A DNA stretch of 64,000 bases from Spinacia oleracea (GCF_020520425.1 NC_079492.1:143162361-143226360), one strand, 5' to 3'. Numbered from the stretch's first letter, positions 36,491 through 49,409 are shown. Numbers and translations are program-made. The notes: generated by a model from the letters alone, not told the origin.

Positions 36491-38731
36491 TTATCGTTTT
36501 CCACCTCCACCGCCAAGCTTGGGGCCTTTTGGTGCTGCTCCCTTGGAAGCACCCTTGCCTTGTGTCTTCTGTGCCTTGGAGACTTCTTGTTTCTTAGCCT
36601 TCTTTTCATCCTTGGTCTTCTTTATTCTTTCTTTGATTTCACTACATTATTCAGATACATGTCGATCGAATTAAAAATAGCTACCGGAATCGTCAGATAT
36701 TCAGACCACAAGAAAGTTTTTAATGAATAAAATTAGCAATAGAACTCACCGCAGAGCAGCCTCCCTTGCAGCATCTCTAACTTCAGGCTTCTCAGTTCTT
36801 TTCTTCTGAATAACTTCCAAAGTGGCACCAACGATAGACCTTGAGTAAGGTTTCTTAGTGGCCCTTCTCCTCTTCTTCACAGCTTCAGCCGAAATGTCCT
36901 GTAAATATAGCAGGAAACCAACACAAAGACCAGAATATTAAGCATTTCATGATCAATTGATAAGATCACAGTAGAAACATGAAAAGAGAGAGATGGGGGA
37001 TAATAACCTTCTTGTGCTGTTTCCGGTACACAGCAGTCCAGCAGAGCTTTGAAGGCTTGAGACGGTTGTGGAAATACCTTTTACACTTTGAATTGACAAA
37101 CAGGAAAACCTTCAACCAACATCATCAAAATCCAGTTAGCTTTTATTAATATCAAGAAAATGAAGTCATCAGCAGAAAAACACGACTTATGGAAGTGAAA
37201 CTTCATCAATCGTCGCTACAGCTTTACCTGAGAATCAGAGCGAACGAACCTGATACCCCTTCCAGGGTAAATCTTTGCACCACTAAAGCGGCAAAGTTCC
37301 GTCCTGGGGTTTACAGTTTAAGAAAGACTGTGTTAATCCACAGCAAAAGTACAGCTATACATTGAAAGGTAAGACCAACAACAAAGAAGTGCTATTTAAT
37401 TTTAAACCTTAAAACCAACATCCGAAAACAGTTATTGTACAGCAATTAAAAATCACAACGCCCTCAAGAATTTCAACAACTTATAACTCCCCTGGAATCA
37501 CAACATGAAATGACCTCCTTCTTCAAGATAAAACTCCCTATAGAACTAGGTCAACAAGTGTGGCTATTTCATTCTCAAGTATGTTCAACCAAAGGATCAA
37601 TTATCCACGACACATTCACAATTAAGACTCAAAACTCCAAATTCAACCCGTGACATGAATTGATGCAACATATACGTCTAATTGCCTCACAAGCAATCAA
37701 TTTCCTGACCGCTAAAACCCTCTCTTTAATTCAAAGATTCACTCCAAAAAATCCCTGGCTTGGCAACCCCGCTTTCCACCATCGCGACTACCGCCAATTC
37801 ATGCTCAACCCAGGAGTATTAACAATCCACAACTCCACAAGCTATGATTTTCAAGACCCCAAATTTACCCATAGACCTTACCAATCTGAAGCCTACACAA
37901 AAACCCTAATTCCTCAATTCGCATGAATGTCTTCAAATTAACACATAAGAAAAACCCTTACCCACGACGCATTCACATTCCTCAAACGGAAATCATTAAG
38001 AGTCAAAACCCTGAATTCAACATTTGACATGAATTGATGCAGCATATAGGTCTAATTGCCTCACAATCAATCAATTTCCTGACCGCTAAAACCCTCTTTT
38101 TAATTCAAACATTCATTCCAATTTCCAATTTGGAATTTCCAAACAACCCTGGCCTGGCAATCCAACTTTCCACCGTCATGACTACAACGACAAACAAAAT
38201 ACACCCCCCCTGTGACCCAATTCATGCTCAAGTGCTCAACCCAGGAGTACTAACAATCCACAACTCCACAAGCTATCATTTTCAAGACCACAAATTTACC
38301 CATAGACCCTTACCAATCTGAAGCCTACACAACAATCCTAATTCCTCAATTCGCATGAATGTCTTCAAATTAACACACGAGAAAAACCCTTACATAAACC
38401 CTCAGTCCTTCAACATTTTTTCCAATCACAATCTTACTACAACCCAGAAACAAACTCTTATAATCCATGCAAATGAGCTACCTAATTCACTGAAAACCAA
38501 TTTCCAAATGAGCTACGGAGTATTTTAATCTATAACCCACAAATATAAATCCATATTTACAATGTTAGATTAAAAAAGCAGAAACAAAATCAGAAAATGT
38601 GAATTATAATTATACAAAATGTTATTTGATTTTCCAGACAATATCAATGATTTTCTACAAACTGGCGCAAAAATGTTAAAATTCAATGACAAAATAGGGC
38701 GGAGAGAAAAAGAGATTTACTTGAGCACCAT
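36491..38731 (-). CDS. RPL24: 60S ribosomal protein eL24 (L24), 5 exons, 162 aa
   Basis: Exons on the minus strand: 38731-38721, 37303-37228, 37109-37008, 36898-36750 and 36641-36491, with matching phases and GT-AG introns. The protein starts [18 protein letters not shown] (the first four residues come from the 11-nt first exon), then [18 protein letters not shown], then [17 protein letters not shown]. The C-terminal half is Lys/Ala-rich and ends [12 protein letters not shown]. This is the cytosolic large-subunit protein eL24. Arabidopsis has two copies, one of which (STV1/RPL24B) is known for translation reinitiation. The tiny first coding exon followed by a long intron is typical of plant ribosomal protein genes. 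Intron 1 (about 1.4 kb) contains a direct duplication. The gene looks intact. Confidence 0.97.
37600..38397. repeat. Direct ~374-bp duplication within eL24 intron 1
   Basis: GACATGAATTGATGCA(A/G)CA occurs at 37652 and 38026. The downstream sequence, including CAATTTCCTGACCGCTAAAA, ACCCAGGAGTA and CGCATGAATGTCTTCAAATT, repeats in the same order. The copies differ by scattered substitutions and indels, so the event is not recent. Confidence 0.8.
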
Positions 38732-40564
38732 GACGAATGGATGGCGGGGGTTTCAGTGACCGTGGAACTGCCCTGAATCGCCAAACCTGAGAGAGGAGTG
38801 ACGAAACCCTAGCTTGATTCTTTGTGTTGCGATTCTCGTCTATGTGCTACCGTAATGCTTACAACCCGTTTTTTTATTTAAGGATGCTGGCTTTTGCCCC
38901 AATACCTAGTGATTGGGCTCTTTTTAAATTCTTTTGGGCCTCTACTGACATTATCGGATAAGAGAAATGATATAGATGAGATTTGATTTCAGGTCTTCAA
39001 TATACTACGCACTAAAATTTCATCAACTAATTTTATTGACATCTAGTCATCTACACATAATTAGAGTAACTTGTACTCTGTATATGACAACAATTGTGAA
39101 AAGAATTATTGTAATAATTTTTGGGACGGAAATAATCATATTTGACCATTATACATAACTAACATAAGAAATTGAAATTGTGAATTTTGAGTTGGTGGCC
39201 AAGCCGCTAGAGGAGCTAAAGTAGTGATGAATATTGTCAGTAAAGTGGACCCTATCGAAAGTTTACCGATTCCTAATCTCAAATCAATTCATTATCGTTA
39301 CCCCCATCACCTTAAAAGAGAGCTCATACATGCTGCACCAAGCAGGGTAGGAGGTCGGACATATGCAACTTTACCCCTTAATGGAAAGGAAACGAATAGG
39401 TTTTGAGAGCCATTTTGATTCAGTCTACATCTCAAAGCCAAAAAAACAAATGAATCTTTGACTCCGTCACAAATGAACACTAATTCCTAATCTCCCATAA
39501 AACGAAACATGGTTGATCCATTTATAACTTTAACCCGTTGTACTGATGGATAATTCAGATAAAAACGATGTTAAATACGGAGTAGTTCATTGGTCCTTAT
39601 TAGAAGGAGCTCTAACATATAAATAAATACATACATAGTACTTCGTATAATATGCCACCTATTAAGTACTCCGTAATAACCAACAAAAATAATAAGAATA
39701 TCTTAACAAAAATTAATTGAACCTAACATGGTCAAAACTATTCGAAGTTGACTTAGTCAAAACTCCATCAAGACTACGCTCAAATCGAACTTGGATCGAG
39801 CTCATCTCGAGATATTCACGAGTTGAGTTACTCGTTGATCAACTCGTAAAAGTCGAGAGTGACATAAAATTCGTTTATTTTTTTTAATATTTTATGTTTT
39901 CTATAAAAATTAGTTACTCTATTATTTCAAAACCTTATTTTAGATTTTACTCATTTTTATAATACATTAACAAAAGAACCAATATTAATAATCAAGCTCA
40001 TGTCTAGTTGAACCCGAGCCTAGTTTGAGTCGAACTCGAATCAGGTCAAACTTCAAAATTTCAAGCTTGCGAGTTTCCAAGTCCATTCGAGCGGAGCTCG
40101 TGAGTTAAAGTCGAGTTGAGCTCATATTATAAGCACCCTGTACTGTGACGTATGACTTGGATCTTACTCCTACTCTCAACAAAACTAGCTTCCTCTTTAC
40201 CCATCTTTGATTGCAACCTCCAACGTTTCATTTTTGTTGAGACTTTACATATTGCTTTTGTTTGTGGCTAGCTTCTCGTTTTTTGTGTTTTGTTTTTTCT
40301 TTAATTGCAAGCATAACAACAGTAATTGTAACGGGATTTCAGTCTTCTTTGAGCAAATGCATGCCTGGATTTAAATCAACTTCGAAAGTATTCCTACAAG
40401 TCAGAGGCTCTGCCTAGATAATCCGTACAAGGAACACAATTTTCTTACAGCATTTCAACTCCGAAACAAAATAACGGCAGGAGAAACTTTCTGCACTTTC
40501 TGAGATTACCGGAAAAAAGGAAACAGGTCTCAAAGAACCGCTCTATAACCTTCTAACTGAGTTA
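38732..40564. other. Intergenic region with a degenerate hAT-like patch
   Basis: The first ~150 bp upstream of eL24 (38732-38870) are its promoter/leader, CT-rich on the minus strand. At about 39760-40135 GAGCTCAT, CGAGTTGAG and CTCGTAA words occur on both sides of an AT-rich core. They resemble the subterminal words of the hAT element at 27802-28680, but no ends or target duplication were found. No gene was found. Confidence 0.35.
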
Positions 40565-43457
40565 TCAGGCTGCTTTAGCTGTCTCCCTGATAAGTGATAG
40601 CTTAGCCAGAAGTCCGCATAGCTGAAGATAAGAACCAACTCCATCACAAATTCTCATATGGGTAAACCCAGTTTCCTGTAAACATAAACAGAAATCAGGC
40701 CTTGCACCATAAGTTGGGAAATGGTAAGGTCAAGTAACAAGTTCTACACTCATACCTTCATAAATTCCAACTTCAAATACTCGGCCATGTCATAGTTTTT
40801 AACAACGCGGAAGAGGGTTGTAATTATGTCAGTAGGGGAGTAACCCATATCATAGAGGTTCTTCATACCAGAACAAGCATCATCAAACTTCCCTTCAAGT
40901 ACATTTCGAATCATGCTCTTGACATGCAAAGGATGAGGCTGGTCGCAAACCTGTCAGAAAAAGAAAAAAAATAGTACGCAATCAGGTAACAAGCATCAAT
41001 TTTTTGAAGCTAAAAATAATCATGGTTTTCAGAAGCAACCTTGAAAACGTTTTCTTGGTTGACAAATCGAAATCCACTGAAGGTAGCCTGCAAGTTATTC
41101 AAAGCTTGCCGCATATCACCATCAGCAGTGAAGATTATGGCTTCAAGACCTTCTGGAACATATGGAACCTTCAAGACACAGACAAAATCTATTTCAGCAA
41201 AAGTAAATCAAGCAAACAAACATAAAATGCATGAAAATTTGAAGGAAAAACAAACACAACTCATATTGAAACAAGGACAAACCTAACCACTCTGTAGCAA
41301 TCATAGTAAGAAATCCAGTCATAGAAAGAATAATAAAGACCAAAAAGCAATGACAAACAGGAAGGTTCAGTAGGTTCACTCTATAAACGAAGACATTACA
41401 TGAAAAAGGTCAATTGCGGTCCGACGAAATCACAGTCAGACTTGCTAGGATACTAAAGTGGAATTCTTTTAAATATAAAAACGATAGTGGTGTCAATATC
41501 ATTTTCTTCTCGAAGTCTGGAAGTATACAACATAAGCATGGTGCGTCAAGCAAAACACTTCTAGAGCAGTCTTATCTGATTTGTACTAGTAGTACAGGGA
41601 ATACAATTCACGGTCTCATTTGTTAAATTGGTCTAAAATTGCACCACTCACACTACCAATTCACATGTTTCTATTGTTTTAATTTTCTTTTGGAGGGGGA
41701 GGAGTAGTGAACTAGGTAACGCTGGCCTCAAGTTATGCAAAATTGTTCCTAAAAATCAATAGATGGGTGTAATTTGAACTATGAAAACCAGATGAGCCTA
41801 AAGTGATGATCATCACAAGATTCACAACTTATAAACCAATCATTATCCCCAGTAACAAGATCATATTAAAGAGAAACCGCATAAAAAGCTAATACCAACA
41901 ATTTAGCTACAGCGAAAGTAGCTGACAGAAGAGACTACCTGCTCAGCTTCAATGACTATCATGAGGCGACCAAGAATTTCTTGATCTGATAACCTTGAAA
42001 AGCGGACCAATGCACATCTACTCTGGATGGGTTCAATGATTTTTGAAGAAGTATTACATGCAAGACCAAAGCGAGTGGTGTTTGAGTAAATTTCCATTGT
42101 CCTTCTCAAAGCCTGTTGAGCTCCAGATGTCATGCTATTTCAACCCAATTCGACAAAGAAACAAAAAAAATTATGAAAAGGTGCAAACAGAAATGATGAA
42201 TGAGGCACGTATTAGAATCCAAAGTTCATTTGCAACCTGTCAGCTTCGTCCAATATAACTATCTTGTGTCGCCCAGGAGGCAGAGTTACTTTCTTCTGCG
42301 CAAACATCTTAATTTTGTTCCTCACAACATCAATTCCCCTGATCAAAAGTTAAGGGAAAATGCGGAAAATATTCAGGGAGTTCAGTTCATGAGCAGTATA
42401 AATTCTTCCAGGGGTGAACAACAGAAATACCTATCATCTGAAGCATTCAACTCCAGAACTCCCTCCTTGCAGTTTGGTCCTAAAAGCTCGTGTGCAAGAG
42501 CTAGTATGCTTGTTGTCTTTCCTGTACCCGGGGGACCCTAAACATACATATGGAGTTTTGTCAAATTGCAGCTTAAAGCATAAAAAGGCTAAAGCAACTG
42601 AATGCATTCGTACACAAACTAAAAATGACACAGATTCCACCAATGAACTACTCATGGAATTACTACACTGTTTACAAGATAAGACAACCTAAGTGGATTT
42701 GCTCGTAAAACACCTACTCTGCCACTTACGCCCAACATAACCTCGCCCAGCACAGGGCAGGGCAGAAAAGGGAGAGGGGGATCTAAGTTGTAGCTCCATT
42801 TCCCCTTCTTCAAGTTTAACAATTTCTTCATCTACCCTAATTCTCTCTTAAATCATTGGATTGTTGTAGAAATTCAAATCACTGGTCCATAGGACACCTA
42901 ATTTAACACACCCAAACAGCATTTTGCAATTGAATTGCAGGCAACAACAATTTCTACAACAAATATCCCAATATTTCAACAAATAAACTGTTCAATTTCA
43001 GAAAATGTTAAAGTACAATACACATTAGGGTTCAACCGAAACACCAGCAAATCAATACAAACATAGAAAAAGGCACTGAAAATTAGAAACCCAGTTGTGT
43101 AGTACTTTAAATCAGCAACAGAAAGCTCCAATTCGAGAAAATTCTCACAAAAAGACACAGGTACAAAAATTGCGGGAAAACAACGAAATGCAAAGCTCGT
43201 TAAAATACCAGTGGCTTTCAACAAAATCTAACAAATTGAAGACATGAAAATGTCAAAAAAATCAGTAATTTTTGAGAGATTGAAGGAGGGAAAAAAGAAA
43301 GTACGGCCAAGATGAGATTGGGCATGTTGCCGTCGCGAGCGATGACTTGGAGGCGAGAGACAGCATCTTCGTTGCCGACGATGTCAGCAACCTTGTTGGG
43401 TCTGTACTTCTCCACCCATGGTACCTCGTATCCGCTACTCGATGAAGACGACGCCAT
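40565..43457 (-). CDS. RFC2: Replication factor C subunit 2 (clamp loader), 7 exons, 330 aa
   Basis: Exons on the minus strand: 43457-43305, 42537-42431, 42338-42237, 42134-41939, 41168-41040, 40950-40756 and 40675-40565; all phases agree. The N-terminus has PWVEKYRP and [14 protein letters not shown]. Walker A GPPGTGKT is at 52-59, Walker B ILDEAD at 115-120, and the clamp-loader SRC motif QSRCALVRF at 158-166. The C-terminal collar domain follows and ends [15 protein letters not shown]. All ATPase residues are present and the length is close to the Arabidopsis RFC2 protein (about 333 aa, from memory). The RFC complex loads PCNA onto primer-template junctions in the nucleus during DNA replication and repair. 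The gene is essential in Arabidopsis and looks intact here. Confidence 0.96.
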
Positions 43458-43697
43458 AGCTATTCACCACTACTTACTAATGCGCAACCCTCTCTCTTCT
43501 TTGCTCTTTCCTCTCTTCTCAATACTGACTACAGTGTTTTATGAGGGCTGCGAATACTTTGCCACTTTGGTAGATATGTGTGGGCAAATGCATATCATAG
43601 TAAAAGACAAAATAAAAAAAATAATAAAAAAGAAATTAAATGGTTCTTTTTTAAACAAAAATGGTATTTGGTTAAGGCGTAGGCGAATAAATCTACC
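43458..43697 (-). promoter_or_regulatory. Short upstream region of RFC2
   Basis: Only about 240 bp separate the RFC2 ATG from the palindrome-capped repeat element. On the minus strand the leader is purine-rich (GAGAGGAAAGAGC). No TATA box or E2F-type site was confidently identified. Confidence 0.3.
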
Positions 43698-44332
43698 CAA
43701 ATTCTTACAGGAGACTGTCCTCACCATCCACCGATGGTGAGATCAGTTCACACTTGCGAATTTAGCTATATTACTATAATAATTTAGACACGTTTTTTTT
43801 TTTTTAATTTTAGAGGAGGTACTTTTTTAGTTTAGGTATGTTACTTCTATGGTTTATACATGTTACTTTTTTTTATACGGAGTAGTTTTAGAGGAGATAC
43901 CTTCTTAGTTTAGATATGTTACTTCTATAGTTTAGACATGTTACTTTTTTAAAAAAAATAATTTTAGAGGAGGTATTTTTTTAGTTTAGGTATGTTACTT
44001 CTATAGTTTAGACATGTTACTTTTTTTTTAATTTTAGATGAGGTACTTTTTTAGTTTAGGTATTCTATAGTTTAGACATGTTACTTTTTTTTATACGGAA
44101 TAGTTTTAGGAGAGGTACATTTTTAGTTTAGGTATATTACTTCTATAGTTTAGACATGTTACTTTTTTTATATATAATTTTAGAGGAGGTACTTTTTTAG
44201 TTTAGGTATGCACTTCTATAGTTTAGATCTGTTACTTTTTATTTTATAGTTTTATGGGAGGTACGCTATTGGTTTCGCGCTCGTCGCACCATCAAGTTGA
44301 TGGTGTGACTGGTCTCAAAGGAAACGCGCTGA
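43698..44332 (-). repeat. Palindrome-capped tandem repeat element, copy B
   Basis: This is the inverted counterpart of 2031-3027. It starts with GAGACTGTCCTCACCATC and the hairpin around CCGATGGTGAG, ends with the hairpin ACCATCAAGTTGATGGT and TGGTCTC, and contains about seven units of GTTACTTCTATAGTTTAGAC and AGGAGGTACTTTTTTAGTTT. It lacks the MITE inserted in copy A. It has no coding capacity and lies directly upstream of RFC2. Confidence 0.75.
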
Positions 44333-44565
44333 TAAATCTAAGTAACAAGTACCCCTACAAAATTTGCGTTTTACTTCGTACATAATTACAATACATATGG
44401 AGTACTGGTGTTTTCTTTTATGGAAATAAAAATTAATTCATTAATAAAGAGTCATACGATATCTACAAGAGAAATACAAATTTATCAAATACATTGCAAA
44501 TTGAATCAAATGAAGGTTTTCTTCCTCAAAACTACGGTCGTTGAATAGATCTTGCACTATAGAAC

Positions 44566-44599
<34 letters not shown>

Positions 44600-46053
44600 C
44601 GCTGGAACATGCAGCATTTTGAGAGAGAGTCTAACGATTTGTTGTAGCCGCGAGGATGATTTCCATTTGCTTCATCTAGATGTAATCGAAAATTTGATAT
44701 TTGTCGCGATTCCGCATAAAACTTTACCTACGAACTAATTCTACATAAATCTACCACGAGTGAACGACAAACCAAACATACTAAAACTAACTCCACAATA
44801 GGGGGACTGTCGAACAAGGATGAATTCCTCCCATATGGTGTAAATTTATTGAATTTTAGAGATAATAACTGAATTAAATAAATAGAAAAGGTTAGACTAC
44901 TTCCGGCTTATAATGGCCAAGAAAATAAGCCCTGGAAATGAGAGAGGAGGGGAGAGCGGCGAGAGGTTTTTTTGTAGGGTTTGCTTCTCCCAATATTCAG
45001 TACATACTAGTCTTATATAGTTATATGCACACGACGCGTGCGAATATGAGAAACAAATTTGTGTTGTTACATTTAAACCTGAAATAACATGTAAAAAATA
45101 TGCGATACGTGTGAATATAATAAACATATAAGTTAGATAGAGCCGAACGCATATAAACAAATTGATTAAAATGGTAAGAATTTATTTAAGGGGATAGATT
45201 CAATAAATTTCTTCTTTGAGCTTTTCCTATTAGGTACGTTGTCATTATATTCCATATTCTATATGTGTGGAAGATATTTTAGTAATCCAAGGGGGACACC
45301 AAAAGTGGATTTACTAAAATAACATCACCTCTTCATTTAAATAATAGAGATTCTGTATATCATGTGTAGCCGTGTAGATACTAAAATTTGTTGTATTGGA
45401 CTATTGGGTCACTTATGTCCATATAGACACAAGCTACTTGATGAGTTGATAATGTCCATATGGACACGAGTCACTTGATGTTCATTATTTCTCGACTAAA
45501 AGAAGGGTATTTATACGTGTCGGATTTTTCGAACGAGATACACGTTAATCTCCTTGATTGACAAAATATATCAAATTAATGCGGAGTACTTTGTATCCTA
45601 ACACTTATAAAGCTTCATACTTGTAATACTATTCACCCAATAGTGTTGTTACATATATGCTCTTGATTTCTTTCTTAGTTTTTTTGTCTTTATTCTTATC
45701 AATAGTTAAAGGTCTGTTTTAACCTTCTTCACTTAATGTTGCCACGAGTCATCTTTGATCTAACGCAACTTTGGTTTCTTCACCCTCGTCTCTCCGTCTT
45801 TCTTCAGTTATGTCCTCTTTTCTTCAATGTCGTTCCCCTTCCTCTTTCGTACTACAAATTACTCTGTTTTCTTCGCACCCTTTCCTCCTCTTCTATGTGC
45901 TGCCTAAAAGTTACTTTGTTCTTTAGGAAATCTCACATGGCGTTCGTTTTGAAGGGCTCCATTTGCTACGTTTTAGCAATTCTCTCTCTCCTTTTTTTTC
46001 AAAGTTTCAATATTTTCAGTTTCTATTTGATTAATGCCATTTCTAATTATGTA
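44333..46053. other. Intergenic AT-rich region with a (TA)n run
   Basis: A (TA)15 microsatellite lies at 44569-44598. On the minus strand at about 44940-44995 a leader-like stretch (AAACCCTACAAAA, CTCTCGCCGCTCTCC) occurs without a recognisable coding exon. The 147-codon frame at 45736-46179 is dominated by Leu/Phe/Cys, runs into the adjacent MITE and is not credible. Confidence 0.4.
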
Positions 46054-46430
46054 CTCCCTCCGTTTCTTTTTGTTTGTTACGTATTCCTTTTAGGGTGTTT
46101 CACAATGTTTGTTACATGGGAGATTCTTTCATTTTATAAACTTATTATACTATATATTATTTTTTGTACCAACTTTTAATTTTAATTGGTCCAATTTTTT
46201 CAACTCATTAAACTTATTTACAATTTCCCAAATATGTTAAGTTGGCAATCTTTGTGCTTTTCCATTATTATTGGTTCGTTTTGATAAATAAAACAATCTT
46301 ATTGGTTGTTGTAGTGATTAGTTGATGAGGTTGTATTTTGGTTTATTTTTTTAATAAAAAAGAAAAAGAATCTTTATTATACGTTAATAAACGTGCAAAA
46401 TTCCAAACGTAACAAAAAAAACGGATGGAG
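46054..46430. mobile_element. Stowaway-type MITE (377 bp)
   Basis: The left end CTCCCTCCGTTTCTTTTTGT and the inverted right end ACAAAAAAAACGGATGGAG are flanked by TA (46052-46053 and 46431-46432). The TIR is followed by TTGTTACGT / ACGTAACAA. Confidence 0.85.
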
Positions 46431-46475
46431 TAGCATCTAATTCTCTCTCTTCTGGGAGATATCTTCTTAACCCCA

Positions 46476-46968
46476 ATGTCGTCAACCCCCAGGTACATTA
46501 TTCATAGCTTCATTTCTCAGATTTCTTGTTATTATTATGATTAATGACTGATTTTGCTTCAATTAACTATCTAATTTCAATAATTTTGGGGATGAATAGT
46601 AATTCAATAGATTTTCTTTTTTGGAATTTTACTCCCAAAAATCCATTAGATTATTTTGTGTACTAATCTCATTTTAATTTCCCACATAAAAACTTTGATA
46701 CATCAGCTCCCGCGAAGACGGACAATATCAGGGTAATTCTGGGTTTATCGAAAAATGGAAAAAAAAATTAGGTATAAATCAGTTGAAGGCTCATATGCTA
46801 CTCCGTATTACTAAAGATGATTGATGCAACTCTTGCAAGGTTAATAACATTTTTTTTTCATAATTTGATTTTTATTCTAGGTTTTTTTTAGTTCTGTTTC
46901 TAATAGGGGATAAACTTTGTATAGTCGACGAATTGGATAGCGGTTCATCAGGCGATGATGGAGATTAA
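46476..46968 (+). CDS. Candidate 47-aa spliced micro-gene
   Basis: Three short exons, 46476-46492, 46707-46771 and 46907-46968, join with matching phases (2, then 1) through two GT-AG introns of 214 and 135 bp. The product would read MSSTPSSREDGQYQGNSGFI, EKWKKKLGDKLCIVD, ELDSGSSGDDGD. It is hydrophilic with a Ser/Gly/Asp acidic tail, and has no signal peptide or membrane segment. Upstream, CTCTCTCTTCTGGGAG looks like a leader. I do not recognise a family. Chance agreement of three tiny exons is possible, so this is a hypothesis; the exons could also be remnants of a transposon-borne gene. Confidence 0.35.
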
Positions 46969-48119
46969 AGATGGAGGTAGGATGTTTCGTTGTTTAGATT
47001 AGGATTTTTTGTTTAAAAGGACCTTTTATAAACATGTTTGTGTGAGAAATGACCTTTTATAAGAAAAGTGGTCATTTGGGACCTTAAACTTTGTTTTTTT
47101 TGTTGACTAATAAGACCAACTGCCGTAATATGTGAGTTGACTCTTGTTTCACCCATTGACTTGCACACGTGGCCATCAGAAACCAACACGTGGCATTAAA
47201 TTGGTAAATTTTTTTTTTTTAAAAAATCACAAATTCCCTCCAAAACCATAACTGACCCCATTTGTTAACTAAACCCCCCCAAAAAAAATTAGTTTCTCTC
47301 TCCTCTACTTTCCCTTGACGCCATTGATAGCTTCAGAGAAACTTCGAAGCACAACAACAACTACCTTCTCTGGCTGAATTACGCACCAGGGAATGTGATT
47401 AACACCAACCCGAATTAGGTTTGTGTTTTTCCCTCTCAAATTCTTCCCTAATTTTTTGAATTTTGCCTCACAAGAATTAGGGTTTTTCAATTTTTCCTAA
47501 AACCGATTTGGGGGTTTTCTGATTCTTAATGTTTGTGTGCTTTAGGATGTATTTGTCTCAACAAAAAGAGAAAATTTGTGCTCGTGGGTTTCCCGTTGTA
47601 CAAAGAACATCGTGGACACATGAGAAAATGACGTCTTTGCCTTTGTCCTTCTTTTTACCCTTTCTTTGACCCTTCTTCACCATTTTTGCAGAATTTTCAG
47701 AGCACAAGGACAAAAGGACGAATATTAGTAATTGGAAATCCTTTATGGGTTCTTGAGAACGACAGAAGAGAGAGAAATGACAGGGGAGAGAGATAATTAA
47801 ATGATTACCTGAACTTAAATTCGCTGAACTTAATTGAACATTGCTGATGCTTCACCTCCCACTTAAACCAATAAATTCATATGCTTTACTAATTTTAAAC
47901 ATAAAAATGTATTTCTAGTCTAACCGGAAACATACAAATTTATTTAAAATTTAAAGCTCATATAAATTTATAATTGAATCCACTTATTTAATTTATTTTC
48001 AGTCGAATTTAAATTAATTCAAGTAAAATAATTAGAATAAATGAAAATTTATAATAATTATAATATTCAAAATTAAAATCCGAGAAAACAATTTAAATTA
48101 TTAATTTTAAAATTAATTA
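46969..48119. other. Repeat-derived spacer with leader-like sequence
   Basis: 47005-47110 contains AAAGGACCTTTTATAA and GAAATGACCTTTTATAAG words that resemble, inverted, the stretch at about 51045-51145. This suggests the two ends of an older element into which the LTR element was inserted. 47290-47500 looks like a plant 5' leader (CTCTCTCCTCTACTTTCCC, AGAATTAGGGTTTTTC) with no downstream exon recognised. Confidence 0.3.
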
Positions 48120-49409
48120 AAATTACTCGAACTGAAAATCTCAAATTAAAATTCAAAACGATTCAATCGTAACACGACGAGCACTTGGGCTTGCGCCCAA
48201 GCCCCATCGTGTGCACGATTGGTCGCTGCACAAGGCACGCACACTACCACGCAACGCACAACCATAGGCCACACGCACACGCAGCCATCGCTGGCCACGA
48301 TGCGCGCAGCCTCTGTGCTGTGTCGCGTCTGCTACTGCTTTCCCTCGCAAGGCATTGCTCGCTGCACGCGAGCCATCGCTCGCTGCGCGAGCCTTTGCTC
48401 GCTGCGCGAGCCTTTGCTCGCTTGCGCGATGCAGTGCGCGCTGTGGCGCAGCTCGCTTGCTGCCCACACGCGACTGCTCGCATTGCCTTGCCCCTCGCCC
48501 ACGCCCAGCGCATAGCACACACGGCCAACACCTTTGCTTCACGCGCGCGCCATGCTATACTGCTCGCTGCATTCGTACCGCACGGGCGACGAGCTCCCTT
48601 GCTCGTCGTCGCGTGCCCGCACTATACAATACCCCCTAAGGGTTACACGTAGCTTCCATTGCTTTGTGCGTGCAACATTCATGAGCGTTTTCATAAAAAT
48701 TTAAAATTTTTAATTTAAAATTAATGACAAATTAATAAATCATATTAATTTCATTATTTTAGGGCTAAAAATCGAAAATTTATTAATCAATTAATTTCCG
48801 ATTAACATGGATTCAAATCTAGGTCATAAAAATTTAAAATTTAACATAAATTAACAATTTTTATGGTGGATTTTAATCATTGGTACCTAATTAAATTATT
48901 AATAAATTATGAAAATCAAATCAATTCTAAATTATTCGAATTTCAACAAATTAATCATAATTACAAATTAGGTTGTATAATTAACAAGTCTAGGCATTCA
49001 TAATTGTTAAACATATACTGTAGGTCAATCAAAAACTCAAGATTTATCAACAAGGATCGCAAATATTCAATTTAACATCTTAAATTTACAAACTTTTGCG
49101 TTCGAAAAACTTAAACCTCCGAAAAGTCATAGTTAGGCTTCGAATTTGGGAATTCAGGGTTCGGCCGAAAAGTATTTTTTTTATCAAAATTTTAGAATGC
49201 CTTTTACATGCGGAATTAACACAAAAATCACTCGATTTGGATGAGTAACGAATATTCTGCCGAAAAAACTGCGTACATATAATTAAATAAACACAATTTG
49301 CAATTAATTACGAAAATTAATCACCCCTTTAATTCTTTGCAAATTTGTAAAATTTAACCATGTTCATGCAATTTAGATTATTAAAATAATAAGAGGCTCG
49401 TGATACCAC
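48120..49409 (-). mobile_element. Probable internal part of an LTR-retrotransposon remnant with a GC-rich island
   Basis: This lies directly inside the LTR at 49410-50778, next to a primer-binding-site-like GTGGTATCACGAGCC (minus strand, 49409-49395), which fits an initiator-methionine tRNA primer. No gag or pol domains were recognised. 48180-48640 is strongly GC-rich, with many GCTCGCTGCGCGAGCC-type repeats, in otherwise AT-rich sequence. The far boundary and the second LTR were not found, so the element is partial or a large non-coding derivative. Age cannot be estimated without the second LTR. Confidence 0.4.

Noticed and set aside
43312-43740. 142-codon plus-strand frame
   Set aside because: It is antisense to exon 1 of RFC2 and then runs into intergenic DNA and a repeat element.
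45736-46179. 147-codon frame rich in Leu, Phe and Cys
   Set aside because: It runs into a Stowaway MITE and has the composition of translated T-rich DNA; no domain is seen.
48153-48652. Several overlapping long frames on both strands (Ala/Arg/Cys-rich)
   Set aside because: They arise from GC-rich low-complexity repeats, which lack stop codons in many frames; no domain or codon pattern supports them.
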